NCBI GenBank assembly: GCA_037043455.1
Contig: JAWPHD010000240.1
Coordinates: forward strand, 310,001 to 374,000
Direction of reading: 5' to 3'
DNA from: Cyrtodaria siliqua
Taxonomy: Eukaryota > Mollusca > Bivalvia > Adapedonta > Hiatellidae
DNA: 64,000 nucleotides
Position 1 is the stretch's first letter. Every line of letters begins with the position of its first letter. The position numbers and the translations under genes are program-made. The notes beneath the pieces were generated by a model, which saw only the letters and a program-made list of their open reading frames with translations, did no database searches and was not told the DNA's origin. Positions 1 to 10,255 of this stretch are shown here, piece after piece.

Positions 1-140
1 TGTCCGTTTCAATCCAGATTTAAAAGTTGCATGCAATCACTTTATCTACGCATTGCTACTTAGTATATACGTATTAACCTCCTGCACGCCAAATGAAGAA
101 GTGCTACGCGGCCGGGATGGTAATAACGCTGCGTTTAAAA
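1..140. other. Window edge, no feature recognised
   Basis: Mixed-composition sequence with no open frame that looks coding and no recognisable repeat end. Confidence 0.4.
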
Positions 141-232
141 CATTCCCGCCTCTCACCGCGACGGGTTCCAGTCCCACTGGGAGCTCCATTCCCGCCTCTC
201 ACCGCGACGGGTTCCAATCCCACTGGGAGCTC
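141..232. repeat. Two-copy 46-bp tandem duplication
   Basis: Two nearly identical 46-bp copies start at 141 and 187 (each beginning CATTCCCGCCTCTCACCGCG). Each contains GGGTTCCAGTCCC or GGGTTCCAATCCC, which resembles a Pol III B box (GGTTCGANTCC) with one central change. It could be the tail of a tRNA-derived SINE, but no A box or complete cloverleaf is present. Confidence 0.6.
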
Positions 233-733
233 TATTTGTGAGACTGTACCCATTCGTACGCATGTTGGAAGATATACATTACTGGTTCTACCCAGGGTAG
301 AGGCGTGGTCCGCCTCCACCACTAACTAATCCACCTTCATATATAATGTGCTGGAAATGGCGTAAAACACCATTCAACCAAATAAACACCTGTCCGTTTC
401 TAAAATAAATTGCTTAAATTGGAAAGTTCTGAGTCAAAATTAAAACATAAAAAACATACATTACCTGTCAACACGACAGCAACATAAACGAAAACAACAA
501 CACAGACACCCATTAATGCAGTCTTTACAATACAATCAAACACAAGTAAATGCCCGAAACAGAACATACGGTTGGCAACTAATTTAACACATTTCAAAAT
601 GGAAGTTTTACCAGAGATTTTTAGATTTGTATCAGACTTGATTATTCGAGTACCTGTCATACCTATATATCCTACGATTAAGTTACATTACATTTACATA
701 ATTATATAAGTTTGATTTATTTCCTGTATATAT
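233..733. other. Intergenic stretch, no supported gene
   Basis: The only open frame is a minus-strand stretch at 400-660 (86 codons) that is rich in hydrophobic residues. It has no family resemblance I can name. A CAG/GTAATG-like donor occurs inside it, but there is no paired acceptor, so I do not call an exon. Confidence 0.3.
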
Positions 734-770
734 TTAAAGGGACATACAGCAATATTGAAGTATTTATCCA
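734..770 (+). mobile_element. Solo left end of a TTAA-type MITE
   Basis: TTAAAGGGACATACAGCAAT begins at 734. It matches the left ends of the MITEs at 17897 and 18517 and, more loosely, 19993. The matching right end is not seen: the sequence runs into the 51-bp minisatellite within about 20 bases, so the array probably replaced or expanded the inside of the element. Confidence 0.5.
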
Positions 771-780
771 ACATTAAAAG

Positions 781-2145
781 CGTACTGTAGTGTGCATATA
801 ATCTGGAGGCAATACTCGCTATCAACAGATATGTACTGCAGTGTGCAGACTGCAATCAGGGAGCAATACCCGCTACCGACAGGTCGACTATAATGTGCAT
901 ATAATCTGGAGGCAATACCCGCTACCAACGGGTATGTACTGCAGTGTGCGTATAATCTGGAGGCAATACCCGCTACCAACAGGTACGTACTGTAGTGTGC
1001 GTATAATCTGGAGGCAATACCCGCTACCAACAGGTACGTACTGTAGTGTGCGTATAATCTGGAGGCAATACCCGCTACCAACAGGTGCGTACTGCAGTGT
1101 GCGTATAATCTGGAGGCAATACTCGCTACCAACAGGTACGTACTGCCGTGTGCGTATAATCTGGAGGCAATACCCGCTACCAACAGGTACGTACTGCAGT
1201 GTGCGTATAATCTGGAGGCAATACTCGCTACCAACGGGTACGTACTGCCGTGTGCGTATAACCTGGAGGCAATACCCGCTACCAACAGGTACGTACTGTA
1301 GTGTGCGTATAATCTGGAGCCAATACCCGCTACCAACGGGTATGTACTGCAGTGTGCGTATAATCCAGAGGCAATATCCGCTACCAACAGGTACGTACTG
1401 TAGTGTGCGTATAATCTGGAGGCAATACCCGCTACCAACAGGTACGTACTGTAGTGTGCGTATAATCTGGAGGCAATACCCGCTACCAACAGGTGCGTAC
1501 TGCAGTGTGCGTATAATCTGGAGGCAATACTCGCTACCAACAGGTAAGTACTGCCGTGTGCGTATAATCTGGAGGCAATACCCGCTACCAACAGGTACGT
1601 ACTGTAGTGTGCGTATAATCTGGAGGAAATACCCGCTACCAACAGGTACGTACTGCAGTGTGCGTATAATCTGGAGGCAATACTCGCTACCAACAGGTAC
1701 GTACTGTAGTGTGCGTATAATCTGGAGGCAATACTCGCTACCAACGGGTACGTACTGCCGTGTGCGTATAACCTGGAGGCAATACCCGCTACCAACAGGT
1801 ACGTACTGTAGTGTGCGTATAATCTGGAGCCAATACCCGCTACCAACGGGTTTGTACTGCAGTATGCGTATAATCTAGAGGCAATATCCGCTACCAACAG
1901 GTACGTACTGTAGTGTGCGTATAATCTGGAGGCAATACCCGCTACCAACAGGTACATACTGCAGTGTGCGTATAATCTGGAGGCAATACCCGCTACCAAC
2001 AGGTACGTACTGCAGTGTGCGTATAATCTGGAACCAATACCCGCTACCAATGGGTATGTACTGCAGTGTGCGTATAATCTGGAGGCAATACCTGCTACCA
2101 ACAGGTACGTACTGTAGTGTGCGTATAATCTGGAGGCAATACTCG
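781..2145. repeat. 51-bp minisatellite, about 27 copies
   Basis: The unit is 51 bp and contains ATAATCTGGAGGCAATACCC and GCTACCAACAGGTACGTACTG. Because 51 is a multiple of three and the unit has no stop in some frames, reading frames stay open for more than 1 kb on both strands (17-residue periodicity). These are by-products of the array and not genes. Variant units recur in the same order about 510 bp apart (around 1255-1400 and 1765-1905), so blocks of units have been duplicated. Each plus-strand unit carries a strong donor-like CAG/GTACGT. Confidence 0.95.
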
Positions 2146-2150
2146 TTCAT

Positions 2151-2336
2151 AAGCCTATACGAAGAAAGTTCACTCAACGCCGCGGGATTGTTAATGAAAT
2201 TGATAAAATGTGGTCGGTTGATTTAGTTGATATGCAATCGTTTTTAAAGTATAATAAAGCTATTAAATACTTGCTTACTGTTATTGATGTATTTAGTAAA
2301 TATAGATATAAAAATCGAACAGGAAAAGCAGATTCA
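2151..2336 (+). pseudogene. Polinton/Maverick-type integrase fragment
   Basis: In-frame translation from 2151 gives a basic stretch, then MWSVDLVDMQSF and YLLTVIDVFSKY, the region around the first catalytic Asp of the retroviral-type integrase carried by Polinton/Maverick elements (also found in KRBA2-like host genes). After FSKY the frame resumes with a KNRTGKA-like block, suggesting a small internal deletion. The rest of the catalytic core, including the later D and E residues, is missing, and the 5' side is cut off by the minisatellite at 2145. Family assignment is by motif recall, not by search. It is a dead fragment. Confidence 0.65.
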
Positions 2337-2692
2337 AGGACGACAGTCAACCACCAACTCACACAGAAACAAAGAACAACTTTAAAGATGAATAAAAGGG
2401 TTGACAATAGGGCTACCGCCTTGGAACGGTCAGTGGCAAAAAAGGCTGCTGGGGGTTTATTAAAACCCGGTTCTAGGGTGCACACAACCTCACACTTACC
2501 CTACTGTCAACCCAATAAAACGGGACGGTGGAAATAAAGAAAACCCTGCCATGAACTATTCTCTAACCAACAAGGCAGCATTAATAGGCAATATAAGTAA
2601 AACACAAAGATGCTCGTGTATATATAAATACAAAAAAAACAATAGCCTAGAAAGCCACAAAGAAGGTACTCAATGACTTGGGAGAGGTATAC
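2337..2692. other. Unassigned stretch between transposon fragments
   Basis: No gene is supported. It may be more of the decayed Polinton-like element, but I see no capsid, polymerase or protease motif in any frame. Confidence 0.3.
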
Positions 2693-3140
2693 GGACAAAT
2701 GCCCCCCGGACAAATGCCCCACTGCTCATTTTTGTATAGGTGGACAAATGCCCCCACATGTTTTTGTATAGGTGGACAAATGCCCCCACATGTTTTTGTA
2801 TAGGTGGACAAATGCCCCCCTGAACTTTTTACAAGGTGGACATAAGCCCCCCTGATAATTTTGCAATTAAATTCATACAAAAGAATAATCACATAATTCA
2901 TAGGTAATTCCCAGTTTGTAAGTATTCAGAGCTATAAAAAAAACAAAGTGTGACCAACACAAACAGATTAATTACTTACAAACTGGGAATATGTATCAGG
3001 GGGGCTTATGTCCACCTTGTAAAAGGTTCAGGGGGGCATTTGTCCACCTATACAAAAACGTGAGGGGGCATTTGTCCACCTATACAAAAATGAGCAGGGG
3101 GGCATTTGTCCGGGGGGGGGGGGGGGGGGGGCATTTGTCC
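2693..3140. mobile_element. Fold-back palindromic element
   Basis: The left arm (2693 to about 2925) and right arm (about 2970 to 3140) are inverted copies. Both contain GGTGGACAAATGCCCCC repeats, then ACAAGGTGGACATAAGCCCC, then CCCAGTTTGTAAGTA nearest the loop. The left arm holds one more of the approximately 32-bp internal repeats than the right. A G-run of about 19 bases at 3112-3130 lies in the right arm. The loop is only about 45 bp, so the whole element could fold into one long hairpin. This matches a Foldback-type or hairpin MITE. No transposase is encoded. Confidence 0.8.
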
Positions 3141-3229
3141 TAGATTGGGAGAAGCCAGTAGATATGTCCTAAAAACACAAATGTTTTCCATAGGGTATGT
3201 TATTTGTTACCTGGTTACATTGGATACAA
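3141..3229. other. Short spacer
   Basis: No feature seen between the palindrome and the tandem repeat block. Confidence 0.3.
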
Positions 3230-3920
3230 AAGTATTAAACGATTTGACCTTTGACCTCTAAATGTGACCTTGACCTTGGGGCCACAGACCTGGATTTTGT
3301 GTGCGACACATCGTCTTGTTGTGGTGAGCACTTGTGCCAAGTTATTTGAAAATCCGTCCATGAAGTTATTGACCGGACACAATTTGACTTTTGACCTCCA
3401 AGTGTGACCTTGACCTTGAAGACTGGGTTTTGTGGGGGACACATCGTCTTGTTATGGTGATCACTTGTGCCAAGTTATTTAAAAATCCCTGCAGGGGTTG
3501 TGACATTACGGTCCAGACTCGAAATTGCGTACCTGTTTTTGACATATGAACTTCAAGTGTGACCTTGACCTTTGAGGTACGGACCTGGGTTTTGCGGGGG
3601 ACACCTCGTCATGATATGGTGATCACTTGTGCCAAGTTATTTAAAAATCCCTGCAGGGGTTGTGACGTTACGGTCCGGACACGAAATTGCGTATCTGTTT
3701 TTGACCTATGAACTTCAAGTGTGACCTTGACCTTTGAGGTACGGACCTGGGTTTTGCGGGGTACACATCGTCTTGTTATGGTGATCACTTGTGCCAAGTT
3801 ATTTAAAAATCCCTGCAGGGGTTGTGAAGTTACGGTCCGGACACGAACTTCGGAATGGCGGACGGACCGACGGACGGTGCGATTACTATATGCCCCCGAA
3901 ATTTTTTCTAGGGCATAAAA
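3230..3920 (+). repeat. 162-bp tandem repeat, GTGACCTTGACC family
   Basis: About four units. The last two intervals are exactly 162 bp, measured between TCACTTGTGCCAAG landmarks at 3461, 3623 and 3785; the first unit is diverged. Each unit carries TGTGACCTTGACCTTTGAGG. The block ends with GGACGGACCGACGGACGGTG and TATGCCCCCGAAATTTTTTC. Two further copies are at 28270-28605. It looks like a non-autonomous element with a tandem core. Confidence 0.85.
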
Positions 3921-4594
3921 ATAGCAAAGGAACTTCACCACCAACTATCGGCTGTTGATTGACATGTTAACAATCGAAAGAAACACGACTTATTATCTAC
4001 ATTTTGATATATAGTATTGGTAAGTACTTTAATTTTAGTAGGTTGTTAAGATCTATGTGATATTGGAAAGTGCTGGTAAGCAAATCGCTGTACTGTTACG
4101 CTATGGGGACGATTTGGTGTTTTTTTAAAGTTTTGACGGCGGAGTGATATGCCAAAGTACAAATCTTTATTCTACCGCAATATAATCCTGAGCATAATGT
4201 ACTGTATATTTAAAACATTCAAGCTGAACATTGTTTTCTTTGTAATATAAGCCTTTCATATGAAGTTAATTCAGAAAAATATGAGTGTCATCAAGAAATT
4301 TTGCAATTTCACCGTTTTTCATCGTTTGCCAAGATTCTTGGTATTTGGTGAGACGTTGACAGAGTAAGTATATGCAAGGAACGACAACTCTGGGTAGAGA
4401 TTGAGGTTTAATATTTTATAAAGAATACAAGCTATTTCCTTCTTGCAACTTTTTAAAAAAACAAAACAACAGAAATACCCAAATAGAACACTTTGCTTAT
4501 CTTGTTACTGAAAAGTGTTGTATTTTATATCAGGTATGTAAGTTGAAACCTCTTTTGGTGGACTTGTACCAATAAGACCATATAGAGAGGACAC
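3921..4594. other. Intergenic stretch, nothing recognised
   Basis: AT-rich sequence with no coding-like frame, repeat end or RNA gene that I can support. Confidence 0.4.
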
Positions 4595-5265
4595 AAAATA
4601 TAGTGCATATGACCTTCGACCTCTAAGTGTGCCCTTGACCTTGAACAGATGTGGGCTGTAAGTTGCGCTCTGCACGTCGTCTGGATATGGTGAACATTTG
4701 AGCCAAGTTATTTCAAAATCCCTCAAGCGGTTCAAGAGATATGTAGAGGACAAGGAATAAAGTGCATACAACCTTTGACCTCTAAGTGTGACCTTGACCT
4801 TGAATGGACGTGGGCTGGAAGTTGCGCTCTTCACGTCGATATGGTGAACATTTGTGCCAGGTGATTTCAAAATGCCTCGAGCGGTTCAATAGATATGGAG
4901 AGGGCACAAAATATAGTCTGTATGACCTACGACCTCTGTGACCTTGACCGGACGTTACTGAAAGTTGCGTTCTGCAGGTCGTCTCGATATAGTGAACATT
5001 TTTGGAGTTATTTCCAAATCCCTCAAGCGGTTCAAGAGATATGGTGGAGACCGGAAATATAGTGCATATGACCTTCGACCTCTGAGTGTGACCTTGACCT
5101 TAAACGGACGTGGCTGGAAGTTACGCTTTGCACGTCGTCCCTATATGATGAACATTTGTGGCAAGTTATTTCCAAATCCCTCAAAGCGGTTCAAGAGATA
5201 TAGTGGAGACCGGCTTGTGACAGACAGGGAATCAGACAGACAGATAGACAAGACATCTAAGCTAA
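4595..5265 (+). repeat. 150-160 bp tandem repeat, second GTGACCTTGACC family
   Basis: Four units with landmarks (GTGACCTTGACC or GTGCCCTTGACC) near 4629, 4788, 4938 and 5088, giving spacings of about 159, 150 and 150 bp. The units share GGTTCAAGAGATATGG and AAGTTGCGCTCTGCACGTCG. The block ends with an imperfect run of CAGACAGACAGATAGACA. It is related in design to, but not alignable throughout with, the 3.2-3.9 kb family. Confidence 0.85.
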
Positions 5266-5279
5266 AAGAATATGTCTCC

Positions 5280-5653
5280 CCATCAAGAGCAACATTCCTG
5301 TGAAGTTCGATTAAAATCTGCCAAGAAGTTTCAGAGGAGTAGTCGCTACGTATGAAAAAAGGGGGCCGCTGGTGGCCATGTTTAATGTCGAATCAAAATA
5401 ATTTTCAAAAAGAATCAACATCATATCATGCTGATCATTTTAGAAAAAGTCCCATGTCAGTTTTCCAGAAGTAGTCGCTACATACTTCTTTTTTAAAAAA
5501 AATCTTTTTTAGCCGGCAGCCATCTTGAATTTCCAGCCGACCTGAAATTTTGCTAGGATCAATTTGCTAGGATCAATTAGACATCAAGAGCAACATTCCT
5601 GTGAAGTTTCATGAAAATTCGTCGAGTAGTTTCAGAGGAGTAGTCGCTACAAG
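5280..5653. repeat. Left part of a 320-bp-family repeat, split by the LTR element
   Basis: Contains the landmarks of the 320-bp family (CATCAAGAGCAACATTCCTG, TTTCAGAGGAGTAGTCGCTA, GCTAGGATCAATTAGACATC). It is interrupted at 5653 by the retrotransposon and continues at 11790. Confidence 0.85.
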
Positions 5654-6088
5654 TGTAACACTCTATGTCACCAGGGCATTAATAATTAACAAGTCCAGAC
5701 TTTTAAACACACGTTTTAATAATCTGTAAAACTAACCCATTTCTGACCGTATAGTGGTTATATTAACCCTAACAGATGTTACTCATCAAATCTCTACATT
5801 CTCAGACAATATCTAACAACCTCCGACTCTCACAGACTCTCTAAAACTACCAATATATACCTGCATGCACGTGCCGTAATATTATTGGATTTCGACACAT
5901 TTATTCAATTGGATCAACGCTATACTCCGCCTACCCTGTATATCTGAGTAAGCTAATATAATATCTGCTATTTGAGAGGCAAATCCCAAATTGTAGAATA
6001 ATGGTCATTTACTATTAACTGTGATATACTTGTACTACTTGTTATTAAAATATTATTATTACTTATTAAAGGGTATGGTAGTGTTACA
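5654..6088 (-). repeat. 3' LTR of the Ty3/gypsy element
   Basis: 435 bp. It aligns end to end with 11361-11789. Differences I counted are a 6-bp indel plus one adjacent change near 5757 and single substitutions near 5899 and 6031. As the minus-strand 3' LTR it lies directly after a purine-rich tract. Confidence 0.95.
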
Positions 6089-6101
6089 AATTCCTTCCAT
6101 A
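6089..6101 (-). other. Candidate polypurine tract
   Basis: On the minus strand the bases just upstream of the 3' LTR read ATGGAAGGAATT, a short purine-rich run at the place expected for plus-strand priming. Confidence 0.55.
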
Positions 6102-7417
6102 TTTAATTTGAAATGTTATAATGAAATTTTAACAGTTCTAATCAAGTTCTTTGACTAAAATGTAAGATTAAATGTTTGTGCCATTAGTCACTGTATACAT
6201 ATAAATAAATCCAGTTACACATTGAATAATGAAAGTTATTAATCCACGGTAAATGTAAATGCTACGGCACAAAAGTTAGTCACAATAATCACTGCAAAGC
6301 GTCTATATATATGGCCACGTCCACTGCCATCGTTGTCCCGGTATCGTCATGGATTGTCCAGTTGGGCTCCACCAAACGTTACACCATCGGCCCTCAGAAT
6401 AACCGCAAGTCCCTTTAAAGTTGTATGCAGAGAGTTTATTAATCGATCTACTCCGTAGGATATCAGCATGTAAGTCCGAACACCTGTTGCTGATAACGAC
6501 TGGTACCGAAATTCCAATTATCTATAGGTAAACGATTAGCGTCTATAAGCGTCTAGTTGTTCCTCTCCTGTACACAGGTAATTGACTGCAGCAAAGATAA
6601 AGGTGTACTGTTTTCCAAAAACAATTCCTATTAATTTCCGACAGGGTCATATTTACACACATTGGTGCAAATACTTGAATATTGTAAAAGTTATGTATGG
6701 GGTAGCATTCGGGCTAAACCACGGTTAGTCCATCTAAATTACACATGTTCTATTTACAACAAGTCCAGATTCAGTTTCTTTGACTGACGTCACCAGTTTA
6801 TTTAACACCAGTGTATATAAGTATATATATTAGTATACAATGTTCACAATTACATAATGTCTCGTATGACACGCGTGTCTACACTTCTACATATATCGAT
6901 ATATCCGGATATTTACACAGATACCGTATCGTGAAGATCAGACGGTATGTTATGTCCATTGGCTTATCACGTGATGAAAGGGTTGCTGACCCCTTTTCAG
7001 CAAAACATGCTGCCCGGAATCGGAGCCGGCATAGAAACCTCTTGGTCTTCTCTGAGAGTTCACCGTATACTCACACAAAACTTTTGGCAGAACAGAGTTT
7101 TTACATTTTTATCCCCAGTGACCAGTGCTATTAAGGCAATTGTCCCAAATAAAAATCCCCAATTTTGAAAGGTTGAGTTTTCAATTCCCCAATATGGTGT
7201 TGGAATGATTGTATTGTTATTTGGAAGTTTAAGAGGTCAGGGTTCACTGTTGAATCTGCTTTATGTTTGCATGGCGTATTAGTACTTAATACTCATAAAG
7301 TATTACTCTCAGCTTTTCTGAACCATACAGAAATATGATTCTTAACTAAAATTTAAATCTGAAGCCTAAAGCAAACCACTAATTGCTTTGACGGCTGTTG
7401 CCACCTTCCTCATTTTC
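6102..7417. other. Non-coding 3' part of the retrotransposon
   Basis: About 1.3 kb between the end of the acidic pol tail and the 3' LTR. No integrase zinc finger (HHCC) or DDE core, envelope or chromodomain is visible in any frame; the open frames on the plus strand here lack family features. Confidence 0.6.
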
Positions 7418-8157
7418 TCACTTTGTGTCTTTCTGTCGGATTTTTTTTCGTGAAAAACGCTTCTTGCGTGAGATAACAGAAATTTCATTTCCCTTTTTAT
7501 CTGGCTCATCTGAACTAATTGACATGTTATCCGAATCTGATTCCCTCATTTTGGTGGCACCTGATGAAAATGAGATGGGTGTTGTTTCCATTTTAACAAT
7601 CTCCTTATCATCTGACGAAAAAGAAGGAGGTGTCAAATGAGGAACATTGGTGTCAGAATTAGAGTTTTCATGATCTGAATTATGTTGTGCACGAATTCGT
7701 TTACGTAATTCCATCAACGGGATGTCAGATTCATCGTCAGAATTATTACGTTCTTGGCGGTAACGTTTGACTAATTGAGCTAATGGCAGTTCATCGTCAT
7801 CATTACTGTCAGATCTATCTGAGGTGGGGTTGGAATTATGATCGCTTATCGGTGGAACCACATAATTAGCTTTCCTAATTGGTCGACTTAACTTATCTAT
7901 GACAGGTTCGATCTTAGGTTTTTGCAAATGATCTTCAAGATTAACATTGCACTTAACATACCTTCTTGGCTCAAACCTATTCGAATTCAGTGCATTAATA
8001 TGATAGGTTATCATTGATGTCAGAGTCATAACCCTCGACATCCTCGGGTACAGCATCTAAGGGCAACCGAGATAACATATCTGCGACACTGTTGTTCACC
8101 CCTGGGATGAACTCCAATTTGCAGTCATAGACGGCAATACCGAGAGCCCACATTTGA
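7418..8157 (-). pseudogene. pol C-terminal part: end of RNase H, then acidic tail
   Basis: In one frame the start of this stretch continues RNase H with an NNSVADMLSRLP motif, which usually links RNase H to the integrase in Ty3/gypsy polyproteins. After a further frame change the sequence runs to a stop at 7418 as an acidic and Ser/Asp-rich region with two similar LAQLVKRYRQER and LMELRKRIRAQ blocks and a basic end. The integrase that should lie between linker and tail is absent, so an internal deletion is inferred near the KPKIEP-VIDKLSRP boundary at about 7.9 kb. Confidence 0.65.
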
Positions 8158-8786
8158 TTTTCTTATTTTGCATAGGAGAATCTAACAGATATTTCAATGG
8201 AAGGTGATCTGACCTAATTATGAAGGTTGCCCCATGTAAAAAGTGATCTAACTTTTGCAAGGCGTAATGGATCGCAAAAGCTTCTTTTTCGATAGTAGAC
8301 CAACGACATTGGGTATCGCTCAACTTGTGAGACAAAAAGTGAATGGGTTTTTCATTTTTTATACCAGGAACAGCCTCAGTTGGTTCATCAACTGGCTGTG
8401 TCAAGCAAGCTCCTATGCAACTGTTACTTGCATCCGTATAAAGGATATAAGGTTTTCCTGGGTCAGGGTAACCTAACATTGGTAATATCGCTAAACTGTT
8501 CTTCAAACTTTCAAAAGCCTCTTGACAGTTAGCGTCCCACTTAAATTTAGCATATTTTCTTGTGAGAATTATGATTGGTTGTGCTATTTCCGAAAACTTT
8601 GGAATAAATCGACGATAATAACTGCACATTCCAATAAAGCTGCGTACCTCTTTTACACAGGTAGGCGCAGGTAACGATTTTATGACTTCCACTTTCTTTG
8701 GATTAGGTTTAATTCCGTCTTTATTGATAACGAAGCCTAAATACTCAGTCTCCGCTTTTAGAAAATTACATTTAACTTCAATTTTT
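8096..8786 (-). pseudogene. RT connection and RNase H region of pol
   Basis: Contains the RT thumb/connection motif FIGMCSYYRRFIPKFSEIA and then an RNase H domain: the catalytic Asp in YTDASNSCIGA, the Glu in STIEKEAFAIHYAL and the Asp in IIRSDHLPLKYLL. The frame departs from RNase H at about 8158, after SPMQNKK, so this frame ends in an unrelated tail at 8096. At the upstream end a single-base change near 8785 separates it from the RT frame. Both breaks lie in or next to short A/T runs, so sequencing error is possible. Confidence 0.85.
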
Positions 8787-9598
8787 AACGATGTTGCCTT
8801 AACCGTTGAAATACCTTTTCAATGTGAGCCAAATGTTCTTCAAGTGTAGAACTGAATATCAAGATGTCATCAAGATAAGCAGTTGTGTAACTGTCTAACC
8901 CAGCAAGAACATGTGACATAAGTTCTTGAAATACAGCTGGTGCATTGGTTAACCCAAAAGGCATGACATTGAACTGAAATAGCCCTCTATGACAAGCAAA
9001 AGCTGTCTTTTCAATATCATCTTCGTTCATGGCTACTTGCCAATAACCTGATTTGAGGTCCAGTAATGAGAAGTATTTAGCTTTGCCTAAAAGGTCCAAT
9101 AAATCATCCACTAATGGCAAAGGATACGCGTTTGATTTTGTAATTTTATTTAAGGCCCTAAAATCTACATAAAATCGTTTAGACCCATCCTTTTTATCTA
9201 CTATGACCACAGGGAAACTCCAAGGAGATTTTGATCTGGAAATAATATTTGCATCTAACATTTCTTCTATTGCCTGATCAACTATTTTTCGGTTGTTTAG
9301 TGGTGTTCTGTAGGGTCTTGATTTAATTGGTTTATGGTCGCCTGTGTCAATTTTCATTATGACTGTTTCAGTGTGACTTAAATTAGAATCTTTCTGTGCA
9401 AACAGATCAGCATTTTGTTTTAGTATTTTAATTAATTTTGCCTTAAATTCGGGGGGAGCATCAACGCTATCAAATTCACTTTGATCCTTAAGATCACCAT
9501 TTTGATCCTTAGTTACACTAGAAATTTGTTGATTTTGAATTAATTCTATTTTAGCTACCGCGCAACCTTTCCTTAAAGTAAATATTTTGTTTGTGGTG
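8785..9598 (-). pseudogene. Reverse transcriptase domain of pol
   Basis: The frame carries RT motifs in order: SPWSFPVVIVDKKDGSKRF, YPLPLVDDLLDLL, FSLLDLKSGYWQVAM, FQFNVMPFGLTNAPAVFQ and the catalytic box AYLDDILIFS. Length and motif order are normal for Ty3/gypsy. The region before the first Met, down from about 9598, is in the same frame and contains the usual pre-RT linker. It is separated from the protease frame by a 1-nt change in a run of six T (plus strand, 9599-9604). The C-terminal end is cut by a second frame change near 8785. Confidence 0.9.
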
Positions 9599-10254
9599 TT
9601 TTTTATCTCTTTTTACTTTCGAAACTGAATTTGCAACTAATAAACCTGGCTCATAGCTAAGAAAACCACGTTCAACTGCTGAAACTTGGTAAGTTTGACC
9701 ATTTGTTTGAAAATTAGGACTTTTTCTAACTCGACAATTACAAATGACGCTCGTTTGAGGTGGAAGTTTAGTTTTAGATTTCAATCGAATTATCGATGAA
9801 ATGTGAATATCTTCCTGAAGTGGTACATATTTACCAGCGACCCTAATACACCCAAGGTCATAATAAATACGAACACCATTATTAAGTAACCAGTCTTTCC
9901 CTATTATTATTCTCCTATTCATTCCCCTGACTACGTAAAAGTTATGACTCATTTTGATACCACCTATCTCGAAAATGATTTCTGTGCTCCCATCGCAAGT
10001 AAGCGGACCTCCGGTAACAGACTGTAAGTAAACTTTGCGAGTTGTATCTAATTTTGGTTTTAGTTTAAATTTGTCATAAACGTCTCGATTAATTAGTGAC
10101 ACGTCACTTCCGGTGTCAATTAACGCCCTAAGTTTTTGTTTCTGGATCCTTAACAAACAAGAATTTGGGTTTGATGTTAATGCAATATTAAATGTGGGTT
10201 TGCTTCTATTTCTCCTCCCACCGGCTTCTACATGAGAGGAGCGGAATCGTTTAA
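9551..10254 (-). pseudogene. Retropepsin-type protease, start of pol
   Basis: The open frame begins in the -1 frame at the slippery heptamer within gag and runs through an aspartic protease with the active-site motif ALIDTGSDVSLI and the second conserved block RIIIGKDWLL. It releases the mature Gag and Pol proteins in this family. It overlaps the end of gag, so it needs no start codon. Downstream, the frame runs off into a stop at 9551 after the A/T-run frame change near 9600, so it is cut from RT. Protease itself appears complete. Confidence 0.85.
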
Positions 10255-10255
10255 C
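10212..10255 (-). promoter_or_regulatory. Programmed -1 frameshift site: G_TTA_AAC plus hairpin
   Basis: In the gag frame the codons TTA AAC preceded by G form the heptamer GTTAAAC (10249-10255), the type used by equine arteritis virus. After a 7-nt spacer an 8-bp stem can form between CTCCTCTC (10234-10241) and GGGAGGAG (10212-10219), with a 14-nt loop that holds the gag stop codon. Slipping back one base leads directly into the protease frame. Spacer and stem are in the range of known -1 sites. Confidence 0.8.

Noticed and set aside
400..660. 86-codon hydrophobic minus-strand frame with a donor-like site
   Set aside because: No acceptor, no family resemblance, and weak codon character; not enough for an exon call.
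764..2101. 445-codon minus-strand and 345-codon plus-strand open frames with 17-residue repeats
   Set aside because: They exist on both strands only because the 51-bp unit is a multiple of three and lacks stops; composition and overlap argue against a protein.
6811..7168. Plus-strand frames inside the retrotransposon's 3' region, considered as envelope or accessory genes
   Set aside because: Wrong strand for the element, no signal peptide or membrane pattern, and composition like random sequence.
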